64,000 nucleotides of DNA from Selaginella moellendorffii (GCF_000143415.4 NW_003314275.1:1850697-1914696); one strand, 5' to 3'. Positions 1 to 12,300 are shown, counted from the stretch's first letter. Numbers and translations are program-made. Notes: a model not told the origin generated them from the letters alone.

Positions 1-105
1 TATATACAGGAGCGAGTGGTCCGAATTGAACAAATCTAATGGCTACATAATCCCACTACACTAATATTAGTATACGGCATTGTAGCCATATACTTGGACC
101 TCACA
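1..105 (-). repeat. Inverted LTR fragment at the window edge
   Basis: The reverse complement of this stretch matches the sequence beginning near 1614 closely, with shared words such as GTATACTAATATTA and CTCCTATATA in the same order. It ends (on its own strand begins) with TGTGAGGTCC, matching TGATATGAAGTCC of the other copy. It is therefore an oppositely oriented, window-truncated LTR of the same family. No coding capacity is expected. Confidence 0.7.
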
Positions 106-1049
106 AAATCATAATTTTAACATTGATGGATTTTTATCTATATTTATAAAATATATAATTTAGTGTTTCCAAAATATTTATAGTTATTTCTATTATGTCA
201 TATTAAGGTGAAAGCCCCCTCTATCTAGGGCAAGCTTTGAAAGGATGGTAGAGGATGGAGTGTAGGGTAGCCAAGATCAGACCTCGAGAAGAGTACCAAG
301 TGTCTAAAGTTTGCATAACTAGTATAAGAAGATCACTTCTGGTGATTTTTCTGAATTTAAAAGCTCCCTTTTTCTAAATTTGAGAAAGCATCTACCCCTA
401 AAATGGGACAAGCAGTGAGAGAGCAAGGATAATGTTACAACCCAAGCACAAACAAGCACCAGATATCCACCAGAATTCAAATCAATTACACTATAGTCAC
501 TAGTCTACATTGTAGAAAGGAATATCCGAATTGTATTGGAATATTAAAGGGTTCCCCCACAATTGCAAGATTAAAAGCAAAGTGATATAGTTGCCCTAGT
601 GAAAACCTAAGAACACCAGCAATATTGCATTGCAAAGTATCCAAGATGGACAATCCACAATACCTGGCACTGGAAGATAACTTGCACAAGACAGGGGGAT
701 AGAAGCATCATAATGTATGTGTGTGACAAGCTCAAGATGGCCATCACATGCCAATACCAAGATAAGGACAATCACTTTCTCACAATGCAAATCCAAACTC
801 CAAAAACCACTTATGGTCTATCACAGCCCTAGCTATACTAGACACAACAACAAAAACACCTATATGAAACATTTGCAACAAAGATTCAGGCATGGAATAC
901 CCATGCAACTCTCTTCCTAGTGGGAGACTTCAATAGTCAGACAAAGGTGTACCAAACTCCACCAAAAAAGGGGGAATTCACACACAAGACTAACTGATTT
1001 ATGGAGCTGTTATCCACAATCATTTGTCATCTTTTTGGTATGTATATGT

Positions 1050-1470
1050 CACAGGGGTGCAGAGTTTTGTTAATGCTTCACCATATAAATTTTTATATGG
1101 TCATAATCCAATATTACCAATAGAGTTGGGTTTACCTTCGCAATTGCCACGAGCTGTTGATGCTAAATTGTGGGATTAATATTTGATGAGCATTCTTCCA
1201 CTTGTTCGAGTAGAGTCTACTGAACACTTAGACCACGTATAAGTGGGACAACAATGGCACTACAACTCCTATTATCGTCTACCTACGGAGTATAAAATGA
1301 ATGACTTGGTGTTAATTTGTTTTCCCCATCTTACGGTATGTGGTTTATTTAAGGGGCTCCTTGTTCAATGGAAAGAACTATATCGAGTGTTACAGCAAGT
1401 TGGACCACAAGTTTATGAGGTTCAACATGATGTCCAACAAGCCGATCCTCTAGAAATTGTGCATGTGTAA
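1050..1470 (+). pseudogene. Decayed Ty3/gypsy-type integrase C-terminal fragment
   Basis: Conceptual translation gives an LPIEL-type motif preceded by SPYKFLYGHNP, followed after two in-frame stops by RLPTEYKMNDLV and QWKELYRVLQQVGPQVYEV. These resemble the integrase C-terminal part of plant Ty3/gypsy polyproteins (the LYGxxPxLP block and the KVGDLV...GPYRV block). The stops near 1178 and 1241 and the lack of upstream reverse transcriptase show it is dead. It lies just upstream of a polypurine tract and LTR start (1602-1614), the position expected for the end of pol. Confidence 0.7.
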
Positions 1471-1601
1471 TAATTAAAACACTTCGTACAAAAAAATCAA
1501 GAACAATTGATACCACTTACAAATCCATTTATACCTTCTCTTGATGTTCCTCTAGATCCTGTCCCATCTAAGAGAGAACTCTAATGGTCTTCTATTATTC
1601 C

Positions 1602-1850
1602 AAAAGGAGGGGATGATATGAAGTCCAAATGTATAAGTATAATGCTGTATACTAATATTAATGTAATGGGATTTTAGTAGTTGTTAGATTGGTTTCAATC
1701 TAGATCACTTGCTCCTATATATAAGCTAGGGCTTTTTGGCTAATTGATATGCACATTTTCTATATTCCCCTTTCCATATTCCATGCACTCACAATTTATA
1801 TTTTATAATGTAATTTTTATGATTGATATTTAATATACTTAATATAAATA
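1602..1850 (+). mobile_element. Polypurine tract plus start of a 3' LTR
   Basis: AAAAGGAGGGGA at 1602-1613 is a good polypurine tract, directly followed by TGATATGAAGTCC, an LTR-like TG start at 1614. The next 110 bp are repeated inverted at 1-105. The 3' end of this LTR cannot be fixed because no second complete copy is in the window; the end given is approximate. Confidence 0.6.
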
Positions 1851-3451
1851 ATTGTTAAACAATATATAATAATATTTAGTATTAGTATTAAGCTTAGATT
1901 TGGGCCTTTATATTAGACCTAAATAAAAATTTAACAGAACTATTAGATGTGGCTTGAAAAAATAGATTGAAATATTTAATATTCTATCTATTAGAATATA
2001 AAAACTAAGATGCTAATAATCTTCTATAATTAGTATGTGATCACATAGTAGAAGCAGCAAACAAAAGCTTGGCAATAGAAGGTATTATTAGAACAGTTTA
2101 CCTAAACCTCCTATGTGGTGAGATGAATGAATGAATGAATACATGCAAGATGTATTGAGCAACTCAAACTCTGGACATGGCAAACTTTTCAACAATAGTG
2201 CAGTGATAGGATAGTGGACACTGTAGGCTACAAGATTTACATAGGCACAGTAAACATTCAAAATACACAACAATCTACATCAATAGTAATTATTCATAGT
2301 TCAAACATGGGATTAACATCATAATTTGGTTTAGTAAACGTAAAATTCTAAGCTACATCGTAACAACATCAAGGCAAAGGAATTGTACCTGGAGATGAAC
2401 GTTTACCCTCTTCGGGTACCCCTAGAGGCACCGCCATTTTCCCGCCGGTCATTAAACCACAGAGTAAACTCTCATAAATGGCGACACCCTCAAATCACTC
2501 AACGTGGAACTCCAGAAAACAAAAAGAACATAAAGAAAGAACATAAAGAATTACGGTCGAGAAGAATATCTTTGTCAAAGCACAGATAACCACCACGGCA
2601 GGAACAAGCCAATCTCAAGACCTGGGCGTATCACATCAATCTAAGGCGGTGGCCAGCAAGCTTTCGCCACCTTAATTAACCCCGGCTTAGTCGCCCACTT
2701 AATTAGCTTCAAGCCGTTCCGGTGCCCCACACCAGAAGCACCACCTCCAACATGCTGCTATCAAAGATCTGATCCTCAAGCCTGCTTCCGTACTGTTGTC
2801 CTCAGCCTTTGACAAAAACACGATAACACTCTCGCTGTCAAATAGAATAAGTAAAATGTATAAAAGAAAAAAAAACATTGGAGCAGTGATTTTAGCAGCA
2901 GCAGCAGCGGGCAGCGGCAGTAGCAGTGGTAGCAGCAGCAAAAGATTTGCAGGAAGGTGTGAGTGTCTGTGAGAAAAATCTGAGAGCTCTCCACTCCAAA
3001 TCTTCCTTTACCACCGCGAATTATAAGCAAATGGCCAGTTGAAAGTTCCTCGCAGTCAGTGGTGAGAGTGAGAGAGCGAGCGAGCGAGCGAGCGAGCATC
3101 CAGGCACGCACCAGCGATATCTTGACAGCACCAGGCACTATGTGTCTCACCCCAAGGTTTGCATCATCACGGATTAAAGAAACTACAGGAAAGAAAAGAC
3201 CAAACTATAAGAGTATTAGTATACTGCTTAGAAACGAGAAACGAGAGAGAACGATACCTCCAGAATCGTAGTCCACTTGTCCAAAGAGCTCTCGAGGACT
3301 CGTCCCCGCTACAGAAACTTATCAGTTAGAGAACCGACCAACAGCGAGAAAAGAGGAAAGGAAAACCATTGCCAAGGAAAAAAGAAAGAAAGAAAAAAGA
3401 ACCAGCGACCGCTCTAATCTCGATAAGTTACGTCGTGTAATCTTGCCCGTT
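1851..3451. other. Gene-free stretch; low-complexity tracts, possible PLATZ 3' UTR
   Basis: No reading frame here has a recognisable family or plausible splice structure. 1850-2400 is AT-rich. 2888-2940 is a CAG/GCAG-rich tract and 3068-3098 is a (GAGC)n tetranucleotide run. The part next to 3451 probably includes the 3' untranslated region of the minus-strand PLATZ gene, but no polyadenylation site is asserted. Confidence 0.4.
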
Positions 3452-4527
3452 TCAGCTTAACGGGGACCTGTGAGGCGTGCTCTTCCGTCGACCTCCTCCC
3501 GATGAGAAAACTGCCGTGGCAGCCGCGGCTACAACTTGCTTGATCCCCCGCGAGCTTCGAACTTTCTTCCGGGCGGGCGCGGCTTTAGCCGCTGCTGGTG
3601 GCGGCGTGGATGATGTCGTCGCGGTGGAGGTCACTGCGTAGGAGCTGCCATCGTTGGCTGTGGAGCCCGAGGATGTATCAGAGTCCTGGTCCTCGAGGAT
3701 GGAATTTGGAGATAGCTCCTCGTCGTCGGGCTTGTCGTCGTCCTTGGAGCTTCCGGCTGGAGAGACTGGGAAATCCGAGAGCTGCAGTGAGTTGCAGCGG
3801 GGGAGGAGGCTCGCGAGATCGTTCCCTTGTTTGCAGGCAGCATCAACCTGATTGATCGAAAGAGAGTGAGCCTCACAAGAACTTAATTCGATCAATGAGC
3901 GGAGTACCTTGCATCCAACTGAGCAGTAGCGGTATGACTCTTGCAAGCTTCGATCGCACGTCTCGCAGACATTGCCAAGGCCTTTCGGTGGTCGCGGCTG
4001 TGGCCTTTGGTTCAAGAAAACTACTCTAGCGCTGTTGATTATGTAAGTCTACCAAAGGAGAAGAGAAAGCCATGAATCTACAAAGATTTTTCACTCGAAT
4101 TTGCACAAATCTTACCTGTACATGCGAGCAATCGACGAGCTTCTGGATGTCATGCAGCCGGATTACATCGTGATAGACGTATCTGCGAACCTGGAATAGA
4201 AACACCATTCCCCCGGAATTAGAAATCCTCTAGCCGAGAAACCGAAGAAAAGAGAGAAGCAACGAAACAAATAAAAACCAAGCGATCAAGGAATTTCTTC
4301 CTCCCCATGGCCGATCGTACCTGCAAGAGCTTGTGATTCCTGTGGCTGGAGAGGCAGTGCTGGCAAATGCTCCCCGTGCAATCGACGCAGAAGATATTTC
4401 GCTCGTTCTTCTTGAGCGCCGCGTGCCTGGCGCACGCTGTGAAGAATTTCTCGCTCAGCAGAGATTCCAGCCACGCCGGCTTGAGCTGCTGGGGCACAAC
4501 CGAGAGATTGGAGCCCGAGGCCTGCAT
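3452..4527 (-). CDS. PLATZ family zinc-dependent DNA-binding protein
   Basis: Plant-specific PLATZ proteins bind A/T-rich DNA in a zinc-dependent way and repress transcription in the nucleus. Exons (minus): 4527-4321, 4190-4116, 4048-3908, 3847-3452, all GT-AG and phase consistent, giving 272 aa. The PLATZ domain occupies about residues 10-150. It begins with PAWLESLLSEKFF, followed by the Cys/His cluster (CARH, CVDCTGSICQHCL, HRNHKLLQ), the conserved VRRYVYHDVIRLHDIQKLVD exon, then TYIINSARVVFLNQRPQPRP and CETCDRSL...YCSVGCK. The C-terminal 130 residues are Ser/Asp-rich then basic and low complexity (SSRGIK, GGGRRKS). An upstream in-frame GTG is ignored; the first ATG is used. The family assignment is firm; targets are unknown. 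Confidence 0.95.
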
Positions 4528-5348
4528 AATCCGGGAGCGCTCCAAGCTTCCCACTCGATTTACATTACCGCGCGGCGCCGATCGAAACGAAAACCTCTCA
4601 AAATCTCCCTCCCCTAAGCGCGTCGCCGCCGCTACGCCTTCTTCTTCCCTGTCTAGAATGAATAGCTAAAATGTGGCTTCTCCTCCTCCGCCTCCTCCAA
4701 GTAAATGACCATATAAATCCTTTAATCTTTCCTGTCAAGCGAAAGCCAATCCCAGCCGTCCGTCGCAGCCCATCCGACGGTGGAAGTGACCCATTGTGCG
4801 AGCAGTCAGGAGGAAAACCATGTAGACCGCGCGGTGCCACCGCGCGGTCGCGCTTTCCCGCGCGTTCAAATTCGGCGATCGTACAACATTGGTACGTGTG
4901 GGGGTCAATGTCAGGCGAGCATTTCCGGGGCTCGATGGCATCCCAGCCGTCCACGTGGCAGCCCCTAGCCCGACCTACCAGAGCCGACGTTCGAGTCCAG
5001 TCAACAGCCGGCATTATCAATCACATTTTACTTATTGTAAAGATTTGTGCAATCTTTCAGGTCGGCAAGCCCAAAGTTCCACCAAAGTTTTTTCCGAAAG
5101 TTTCAAAACTTGCTGCTGGATTTGGATCAAAGCTCGAGCCGATCGAGTTTTGATCACCGGGTGATCATAACTAACAGCAGCATGACCAAGTAAAAACCTT
5201 TGTATAGAGCGAAAAGAGAAAGAGAAGAGAGAAGAGGGAAGAAGAGATTAAGAACCATGCATGCATATTATTTTCCTCCGTAGCGTGTGCGTCGACGACA
5301 ATGGCGATGGCGATCGTAGATGGCGATGGCGATGGCCTGGCCGCAATG
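4528..5348. other. PLATZ upstream region and MUB 3' flank
   Basis: Contains the presumed PLATZ promoter (about 4528-5100) and the MUB 3' UTR (next to 5349). Visible elements are a CCACGTGG G-box at 4959-4966, two CCGTCSG/CAGCCGTCC words typical of plant upstream regions (about 4757 and 4947), and a purine-rich GA tract at 5210-5250. Open frames across it are GC-driven and show no family. Confidence 0.4.
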
Positions 5349-5958
5349 TTACAGTATCGAACAAGAACACTTGTTGTGCTTGGAAGAGTCGGATGGATGC
5401 TTCTCTGCGAAGACCACAACAAAAAAAGAGAGACGAACTAGGCGTTAGTGGGATCTCGCCAGAGAAAGCGTTTGATCGAAGGAAATACTTTACCACCTCC
5501 TTTGTCAGTGGACGGGGGTCGAACCACGACGTGCATTGTTATCACTCCACCGGGAAGCTCTCCAACGGGGACTCTTGATTCTGACAATGTCTTGTTGTTC
5601 TCAAGCACCTTGCCAGCATTGATCAATTTCATGTCATTCACCGACTTTGGACCATTCTCTTTCTCTGAATATGCAATGAATCCGATGATCAAAGAGAGCT
5701 CCTAGAAGAAGAAGTTAAAGGAAAAACAAGGACGCAAGGAGACAATCACGCAAAGATATGCAAGAAAAACCATGTCACCCAGGAAAATGTAAGGGGGAGA
5801 GAGAGAGAAAAAATTTAAGTACCTTGTGGCCACTGTGCGATGATACTCTCCTTCAACGTGGCGATGGTCGTGGCGGGAGCATACTTGTAAGGCCCGATGT
5901 CGGAGCCATCGCTGAGCCGGAATTTGAGCTCCAGCAATTCTTGCCCCGCTGCTGCCAT
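5349..5958 (-). CDS. MUB: Membrane-anchored ubiquitin-fold protein (MUB)
   Basis: MUBs are plant ubiquitin-fold proteins that are prenylated, sit at the plasma membrane and can recruit E2 ubiquitin-conjugating enzymes. Exons (minus): 5958-5823, 5664-5497 (or 5494), 5404-5349, giving 119-120 aa, the normal family length. Visible: N-terminal ELLELKFRLSDGSDIGPYKY, then WPQEKENGPKSVNDMKLINAGK and VVRPPSTDKG typical of the beta-grasp core, and a Cys-containing C-terminus KCSCSIL. The last four residues form a CaaX box (CSIL); the terminal Leu favours geranylgeranylation by general rule. The exon 2 donor is ambiguous between two GT sites 3 bp apart (GAG|GTGGTA or GGTG|GTAAAG), which changes one residue. 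The ATG is the first in the reading frame. Confidence 0.93.
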
Positions 5959-6538
5959 TTCCTGATCTAGAAATTCAAGAATTCCGCTGCGTCACGATCC
6001 TAGCTCTATACATTTGACGGACCAGCTCCAGCCAATTCCCACCAAAAGAATGAGCTAGATCTGCGACCTAACTAATCTGCGCATCTGGAGCAGCCAAGCC
6101 GACTATCATCAACACCGAGAGCGCGGGCGCCGACCACCGGATTTCCTCGCCAAGATCTCCGATTTCCAGCCTTACCTCGGAAATCCAAGCCGCGCGATCG
6201 CTCGGGGACGACGACGACGCGGCCGATGCGCGTCACTGCTGCTGCTCCACGCGCGTGCGCGTCACAATCCCCAAGCCGCCATAGCGCCGCCCAGCCCTAG
6301 GCGGCAACCCCTCTCCCCAACAAGAAAGACTCCTCCCACTAGGGTTTCTTCCTGGCTGTAGTGGCAAGCAACCGAGATGGAAGGGAAAGCTCATATAATA
6401 CGAGAGCCCGTCCGTACGACACCCGAGTTCTGGCGCGCGAAATACGGAATGGGCCGCCGCCAGAATATACCTCGCCTGCCAGCTGGCGTGACACGTCTGT
6501 TTAGAATATTGTCCGAATCTACTTATCTCTTTTTTCTT
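5959..6538. promoter_or_regulatory. Region between TPK 3' end and MUB start
   Basis: About 580 bp holding the MUB 5' region and the TPK 3' UTR on the minus strand. GC-rich with CGCG/GCGCGC words (6180-6260). No conserved coding sequence was seen. The promoter role is inferred from position only. Confidence 0.35.
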
Positions 6539-7387
6539 TTAGCGCTCCATAGTCCACAGTAAGTCCACGTCCGACTGGACTTTCACCACTTCGTTCTCCA
6601 CGACGTTGCAAGTGCTGATGAGCGATCCAATCGCCATCGCCGTGGAGTCGAGATTCCATCGCAGTCCGGTAGTGGTGGAGCTCTGGGATCGCTCGCCCAG
6701 GGGGACGAGACCACAATGCGCGCCAACTCTCGCCCTAATCTCGTGGAGGACGCCGTGGCGGAGGAGGAACACTAGATTCTCGTCGCTGGCCAGGCAGATC
6801 CTCAAGCCCGGGAACGCGAACAGCACATTCAAGTTGCCAAGCTCGTGATCGAATCGCCCGCCCAGCGCGCCCAGCACGACGATCCTCTCCACTTCGTCGC
6901 CGCGCGAGGAATCTCTTAGGAAGCTCACGCATTTGTGGAGATCCGTGGAGTCCTGATCACTGGACATGTCCAGGATCTCGCTGCCCTGCGCGCAATTCGC
7001 GTGCTTTCAGCTCTGCTCGACGCGAATTTAAGCTCATACCTTGGAGGCGTAGATCTCCCGGATGTTGGGCTCGATAGAATCCAAATCGCCGACAATGTGA
7101 TCCGGGACGAATCTAAAGAAAGTGATTTGATCAACCAAGCCTTCTCAACAACACAACCTTTCGGCAGGGGAGGGCATCTCGCGATACACTCGATTGGCTC
7201 CTCCATCCGCGCAAACGCGCACTCGAGCTGGAAGAACATTCCATTCGATTCAAATAGATTCGCAATCAATCCACTCACCCAGCTCCCACAAAATGGGAGC
7301 CTCCTTTGGCAGAGTATTGTTGAGAATGACAAGCGCGAAGCTCCCCCGGGAGAAGAAATCTCTGTGTTCCAACACCGTCCCCTCCAT
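6539..7387 (-). CDS. TPK: Thiamine pyrophosphokinase
   Basis: Transfers pyrophosphate from ATP to thiamine, making the cofactor thiamine diphosphate; plant TPKs are cytosolic. Exons (minus): 7387-7279, 7227-7158, 7112-7040, 6985-6539; all GT-AG, introns 51, 45 and 54 bp; 232 aa. Conserved blocks are in order: FALVILNNTLP, VCADGGANRVY (about 41-51), DHIVGDLDSIEP (about 64-75), DQDSTDLHKC (about 94-103), LGALGGRFDHELGNLNVL, HCGLVPLG, and TTTGLRWNLD...GSLISTCN in the C-terminal thiamine-binding domain. The acidic GDxDS and DQDxTD motifs that bind Mg-ATP are intact. An in-frame TAG four codons upstream supports the start. No transit peptide is obvious. Confidence 0.95.
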
Positions 7388-7584
7388 CCCGTAGCCCTAA
7401 AAACCAGTCAATTATTCCACACAAACGAGGATGGGCCCCGAGGTACCAAAAGGGTGTGTGGCACCGGACCATGTTGACCACCTATTGCAAGCCGGGATGT
7501 ACTCCCGCGAGCTAGAGGTTGAGCCGTCATGGTTGCGCATCCAGATCTCCAATACCACAAACCCGGAAGAAAGTCAACGGTCAA

Positions 7585-9075
7585 TTATTCCTCAGAATGG
7601 GGCTCCGTGCCGTGGACGCGGACCCGATACAAGCACGTATGCGTAGAGCTCCCGTAGTTTGACACAACGTGGACTCTGACTGTGTTGACCAAGAGCTTTG
7701 ACGCGGTCTTGTAGAGCCGAAAGGTCTGGACGCTGGAGCTCTCAATATCATACCTGAATGATCCCAGCAAGACCCTCTCGCCCTTCTTGTGCGCCGCGGA
7801 GGCCTCCAGCCAGCCAAACACCTGGAAATCTCTCGGGGCGCTCCCGGTGTCATAGGCAACCCTCTGTTAGATCCACCAGAAGAAGCACGGAATGAGAGAG
7901 ATCGATCCTTTCTAAGCGATGGTCTATCGATCGGTCGACAGTGCTGCTAGCTAGCAGTGGCAACGATCGAGAGCCGAGAGGATTACCTTTGAGACGTGCT
8001 CGAGCGTGATGGAGTCCGCGTAGATGGCGGTGCGCAGCCGGATGTCCACGAAAACGTTGCTCCCTTTGAGCGGGAGGCACTGCCCGGGCTCGCCAAAGCT
8101 GGGCTCCAGGATCTTGTTGGCCTTGGGATGGCGGCGGTAGTCCCCGGGAAGAATGCCCAGCAATCCCGACCAGGGAGTGAGCGAGAAGTAGCCCTCCGAG
8201 TAGTCGATCACTCTCCCGCCGCCGCTGGCCAGCGCGTAGTCTGTTCTTCCGATCCCGTCCGCCCTGTGCCTCTCCAGCTCGTCCTCGATGATCTTCTTGG
8301 CGGCGGCGCGGACGTCGTCCAGGCTGAGCGCCTTGCCCGATCCATCCGTGGCGCGATCGTCCGCCGCGCTTCCAATCAGCTGCAGTGTCTCCTGGCGAGT
8401 GAGGATCCCCTCTTGCTTGAGGAAGTTGAGCGATGATTCGATGCTGTCCATCTGGGATTTGAGGTTGTGGACCTTGGAGGCGATCGAGAAGGCCTCGGCG
8501 TCGATCATGTGTTCCACGTCGCGCTTGAGTCCCGCCATCTCCTTCCCGATCTTCATGTCGATGAGATCCAGCTGGGCTTGCATCCACTTGGTGGACTTGC
8601 GCAGCATCGAATCCATCTCCGCGAATTCCCTCGCGGATGGCACCAATCCCCCGCCCGCCGACTGTGATTCCTGCCAGTTCCAAAACGTGCTGATCAATCC
8701 CAGCACCACCACCAGCGCCACGAATCCCCACGAGAAGAAATGCCCCACGAGATCCCAGGCTGTGACATCAATCATCTCCGCCGGGGCCTCCGCCAGTGAT
8801 GATCGCCGGATGGGCGACTTGGAGGGCCGGGCTTGCTTCCTGGATCGCGTCACCGGGCGATGGGTCTCTGCGGCGGCCTTTTGAGAGGTGGTCGATCTAG
8901 TGCTGGATCGTCTCGTTGTTCTTCCCGAAGTTCCTGGAGGAGCCATCGTCACCAATTCTTTGCTCCCAGCTTGATCTCGATCCCCTGCCGCTCCTTCTGC
9001 CGCTACTCCTGCCAATCTCGCCGCCCCGAAGATGGAAGCCGGAGGAGGGCAGACGACCGCGGAAGCCATTCGCAT
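7585..9075 (-). CDS. SUN: SUN-domain nuclear envelope protein
   Basis: Inner nuclear membrane half of the LINC complex; its SUN domain binds KASH peptides in the perinuclear space and links nucleus to cytoskeleton. Exons (minus): 9075-7987 and 7863-7585, one intron of 123 bp, 455 aa, close to classical plant SUN1/2 length. Order: basic, Ser/Arg-rich nucleoplasmic N-terminus (about 48-95), one transmembrane helix (about 112-134, GFVALVVVLGLIS), a coiled-coil stretch (about 155-235), then the SUN domain (about 285-455). The domain shows DYALASGGGRVIDYS, SEGYF, GQCLPLKGSNVFVDIRLRTA, ITLEHVSKRVAYDTGSAPRDF and the closing SSVQTFRLY. A second ATG lies 44 codons in. It is divergent from the LD gene and shares its promoter. 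Confidence 0.95.
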
Positions 9076-9369
9076 CACGGATCCATCAGCTTCTCACGCC
9101 GCGATCGCAACTTGTAATTCCTCCAATCCAGGACCCGCGATCGATCGATGGCGCTGCCCTAGAAAACCAAGAAGAAATCACAACTAACCGAAAGAAATGA
9201 CGTGGCGTGGGTGCGTCCACGTCGGCATTTCGTGCTATGACATGCCCGGGAGACGTCGTCATCGCCATAGCTGAAATATCCCTTGTTCTTTCTTTCCCGA
9301 TACCAATCAGCCCTAATGTGGTGCATGGCGCAGCGCTAGGGTTCTTGGAGACGCCGGCACCCTCCGGCT
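9076..9369. promoter_or_regulatory. Shared divergent promoter of SUN and LD genes
   Basis: Only 294 bp separate the two start codons. It contains an inverted pair of ACGT-core words, TGACGTGG at 9198-9205 and CCACGTCG at 9217-9224, of the kind bound by plant bZIP factors. Bidirectional function is inferred from the head-to-head arrangement. Confidence 0.55.
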
Positions 9370-12300
9370 ATGGCCGACGCCGCTAGCAACGAGGTACGTG
9401 ATCCGAATCTCGGGGACGCTGCTACCGCCGCGGCTGCGGCCATTCCTACTGCCGTGAGATCGCTGCTGCCATCGGCGGCCTCCAGCGCCTTCGCAAGCTC
9501 CAGTAGGGTTTCCGGGGCCGGGGACGCTGTGGTTAGGGATGGACAGGGCCGATCTTTCTCCGTTCCGGCAAGGATGGGTCTTTCTTGCTCGATGGAATTG
9601 CCAGGAATCTCGTTCGAGGACTCGTCGGCTGCTCCCGCGAGCTTGCTTGGCTCCGCCAATTCTCTGGAGAACTCTGGGGTGACATCGGTGGATTGCAGTA
9701 GCCTGGCTGGGACGAGCAATGGGGATCTCGAGTCCATTCCGGGCTTGGCGACGGAGGGGCATTCGTCCATGGAGTTGGAGAGGTCCTTGAATCAATCGGC
9801 TGTAGAGGGCGCATTCACTTACGAGTGTATGGACGCCTCGTCGCCGGATCCTCACCACGATTACCAAGAAGCGCTCGGGTCTTACCAGCAGTCGGAGGGA
9901 CTTTTTCCAGCAGCGGGTGCTTCGGATGATTCCACTTCGCCATCTCTTGCCCAGGGCTCTTGCGCGGTGAATTCGGCGTTCTTCGAGGCGTCGGGATCAG
10001 TGGAGTTGGAGACTAGGTCCAGTCCTGTAGATGGTACGCAGTCTGCGTCTGCTGCTCTGGTGAGGGCAGTGACTTTGCTGGATCCCTCGTCTCCTACGGC
10101 TGTGAAGCGCTCAAAAGATCTCATAACTTCCGCTCGCTCGAGTATTCCCGGTGAGAAGAGAGCTGCTGTTCCCCCGAAGAAGCCAGCTGATGTAGAGAAG
10201 GAAGAAGAAGCAATGCAATTACCATCTTTGCAGGAGCTACAGGAGAAGCTTGGAGCACAGAGAAAGGTCTTCGAGAGTCAAGTTGACGAGCTGCAAAGTC
10301 TTCTAAAAGTCCAATACAGCCTCACTGGAGCGAACCCCCTTTACCTAGAAATGGTATCGTTTCTCTTACTTCAACAATTATGTATTGACGTGTGTTATGG
10401 TTTTCCCAGGGTACTTCTGTGCTCGGCCCTCGAGCAGGTAAACATCTCATGTTTGCAATGCACTTAGCGAGAGTAAACGTTTTGCAGTTAAAAGGCCTGA
10501 AGATTCACTGCTGCCAGAGGCCCAGAGGTTGCTACGAGATGTATTTGCCCTCAAAGACACGGTCACCAAAAAAGAAGTGCTGGAACTTAGTGCCCTCACG
10601 GGTGCTGCGCGGACTCACGTATGTTATTCTTGTGTCTTATATAAGGTTTTATTTGATCTTGTTTTCTTTTACTGTAGGTCAATGACTTCTTCACGGGGCA
10701 ACAGTCTCGTGTGAAGAGGCTGATACAAATGGCAACCGATGGTACCGGAAAGGTTGACGTGAGCAGTACCGCGGAGTACACCCAGTCGCAGTTTTTCCCG
10801 ACAAATACAAGCTCTCTGACAACGCTGAGCTCATTAGAGGCGTTCGAAAAGCTTCTAGATCACATGCGTGCAGAGAAGTCATTCACTGGCCAGTCGAATC
10901 TCCTTCAACTTATTTTGGAAGCGGACTTTGTTCCGGGACTTCGCTTGTGAGTTTCAATATGTTTGATATTATGTTGGTTATTTTCATACTCTTTGACTTT
11001 GCAGTTTCTTAGAGAACGGTGGCTTGCGTGTTTTGGCCAAGTGGTTGACTCAGGCAGCTTCTGAAGAACAGACGAGTCTCGTCAGGTTAATATTGAAGGT
11101 AAGTAAATGTTTCTTTTACTTGTAACGCATTTTATGATTTGGCCCTTCAGGCTCTTCTACACTTGCCGATGATCCATGCTATTCCGGCCCATGTCTCTCC
11201 ACTTGTTCAGATAATGACCAAGCTTCGGCTGTATTTTGCAACAGGTACCTTGCCATTTGTCATAAAGATAACTTCACAGTGATTGTACGTATTAGACGTT
11301 GCTTCGAGAGCACGCACGTTATTAGCAAAATGGTCAAAGATTTTTGCACGAAATGGAGTTGGAAAATTAGCGGGGCAAGCGGCAGAGCCTGGTAATGCTA
11401 ATCTTATTTGCAAGCTTCTGGTTCTTACTTCCTCTGTCTTCCTTCCCTCTCAGCTGGTGTTTCAGGCGCACTTGGACAAAGCAGGTACTGGCTTGTATGC
11501 AAAAGTGTTTGGATACTTTACGATTCAAGCTCATTTGTGCAGCTCGAGTGGACCGTCTGTTGGTCCGGACAAGAAGAAGCTTAAGACAGGTATCATTGTC
11601 ATTGCTATGGTGTATTGTTCTAATTTTGTCTCAAAATTCAGAAACCAGCACCGTTTCGGATGCGCAGAATGCGCAGAAGGCGCAGCAAAACAAGGTGTTG
11701 GCTCAGCCAAACTTAAAAGGATTGGATATGTCGGAGAGGCCATCCTCTAGCTCAAATTTGCGGTAAGAAGAATTTTAAATATTAGTTCTCTAATTAATAG
11801 TGTTTTTAGCAGGAGATCTCTACAAACCGTCGATGACCCCGTACTTGCCACCCAGGCTTCAAAAAAGAAACTTGCTGAACGTAGGTTTCAAGTTTTTCTT
11901 TTTTAATCCTCTTAAGGTTCTTGGTTGTCATTTTGCAGATGGCAAAGAGAAAAGACGAGTCGTTCTCGTGGAGGAGCTTACTGCAACGACAAGACGTATC
12001 AGAGATGCTAATGCGAGGAAGCCTTCTATAACGGATAAAGGATCACGGCCTCTTTCGGCAGATGACATACAGAAAGCTAAAATGCGGGCTCGCCTGCTTC
12101 AAGGATCTAATCCAAATGCGGTGAACTCAAACCGTGGTAGTCAAGCCGTGGCACCCGATGGCAGCCCGCAAGAATCGATTCCTCCGACCGCTCCGGTTCA
12201 AGATTCAGCTTTGCAAGATTTAGCTATGCCAACTGCGCCACAAAAGGTGGAATATTTCAGGCCCGTACAAGAGTCACCTCCGTTGAAGGTTCCAACGACA

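Noticed and set aside
4671-5153. 160-codon plus-strand frame upstream of PLATZ
   Set aside because: No family; it spans promoter-like sequence with G-box words and lies opposite the PLATZ 5' region.
7850-8731. 293-codon minus-strand frame overlapping the SUN gene
   Set aside because: Out-of-frame shadow of the GC-rich SUN exon; the translation is Arg/Gly-rich with no motif.
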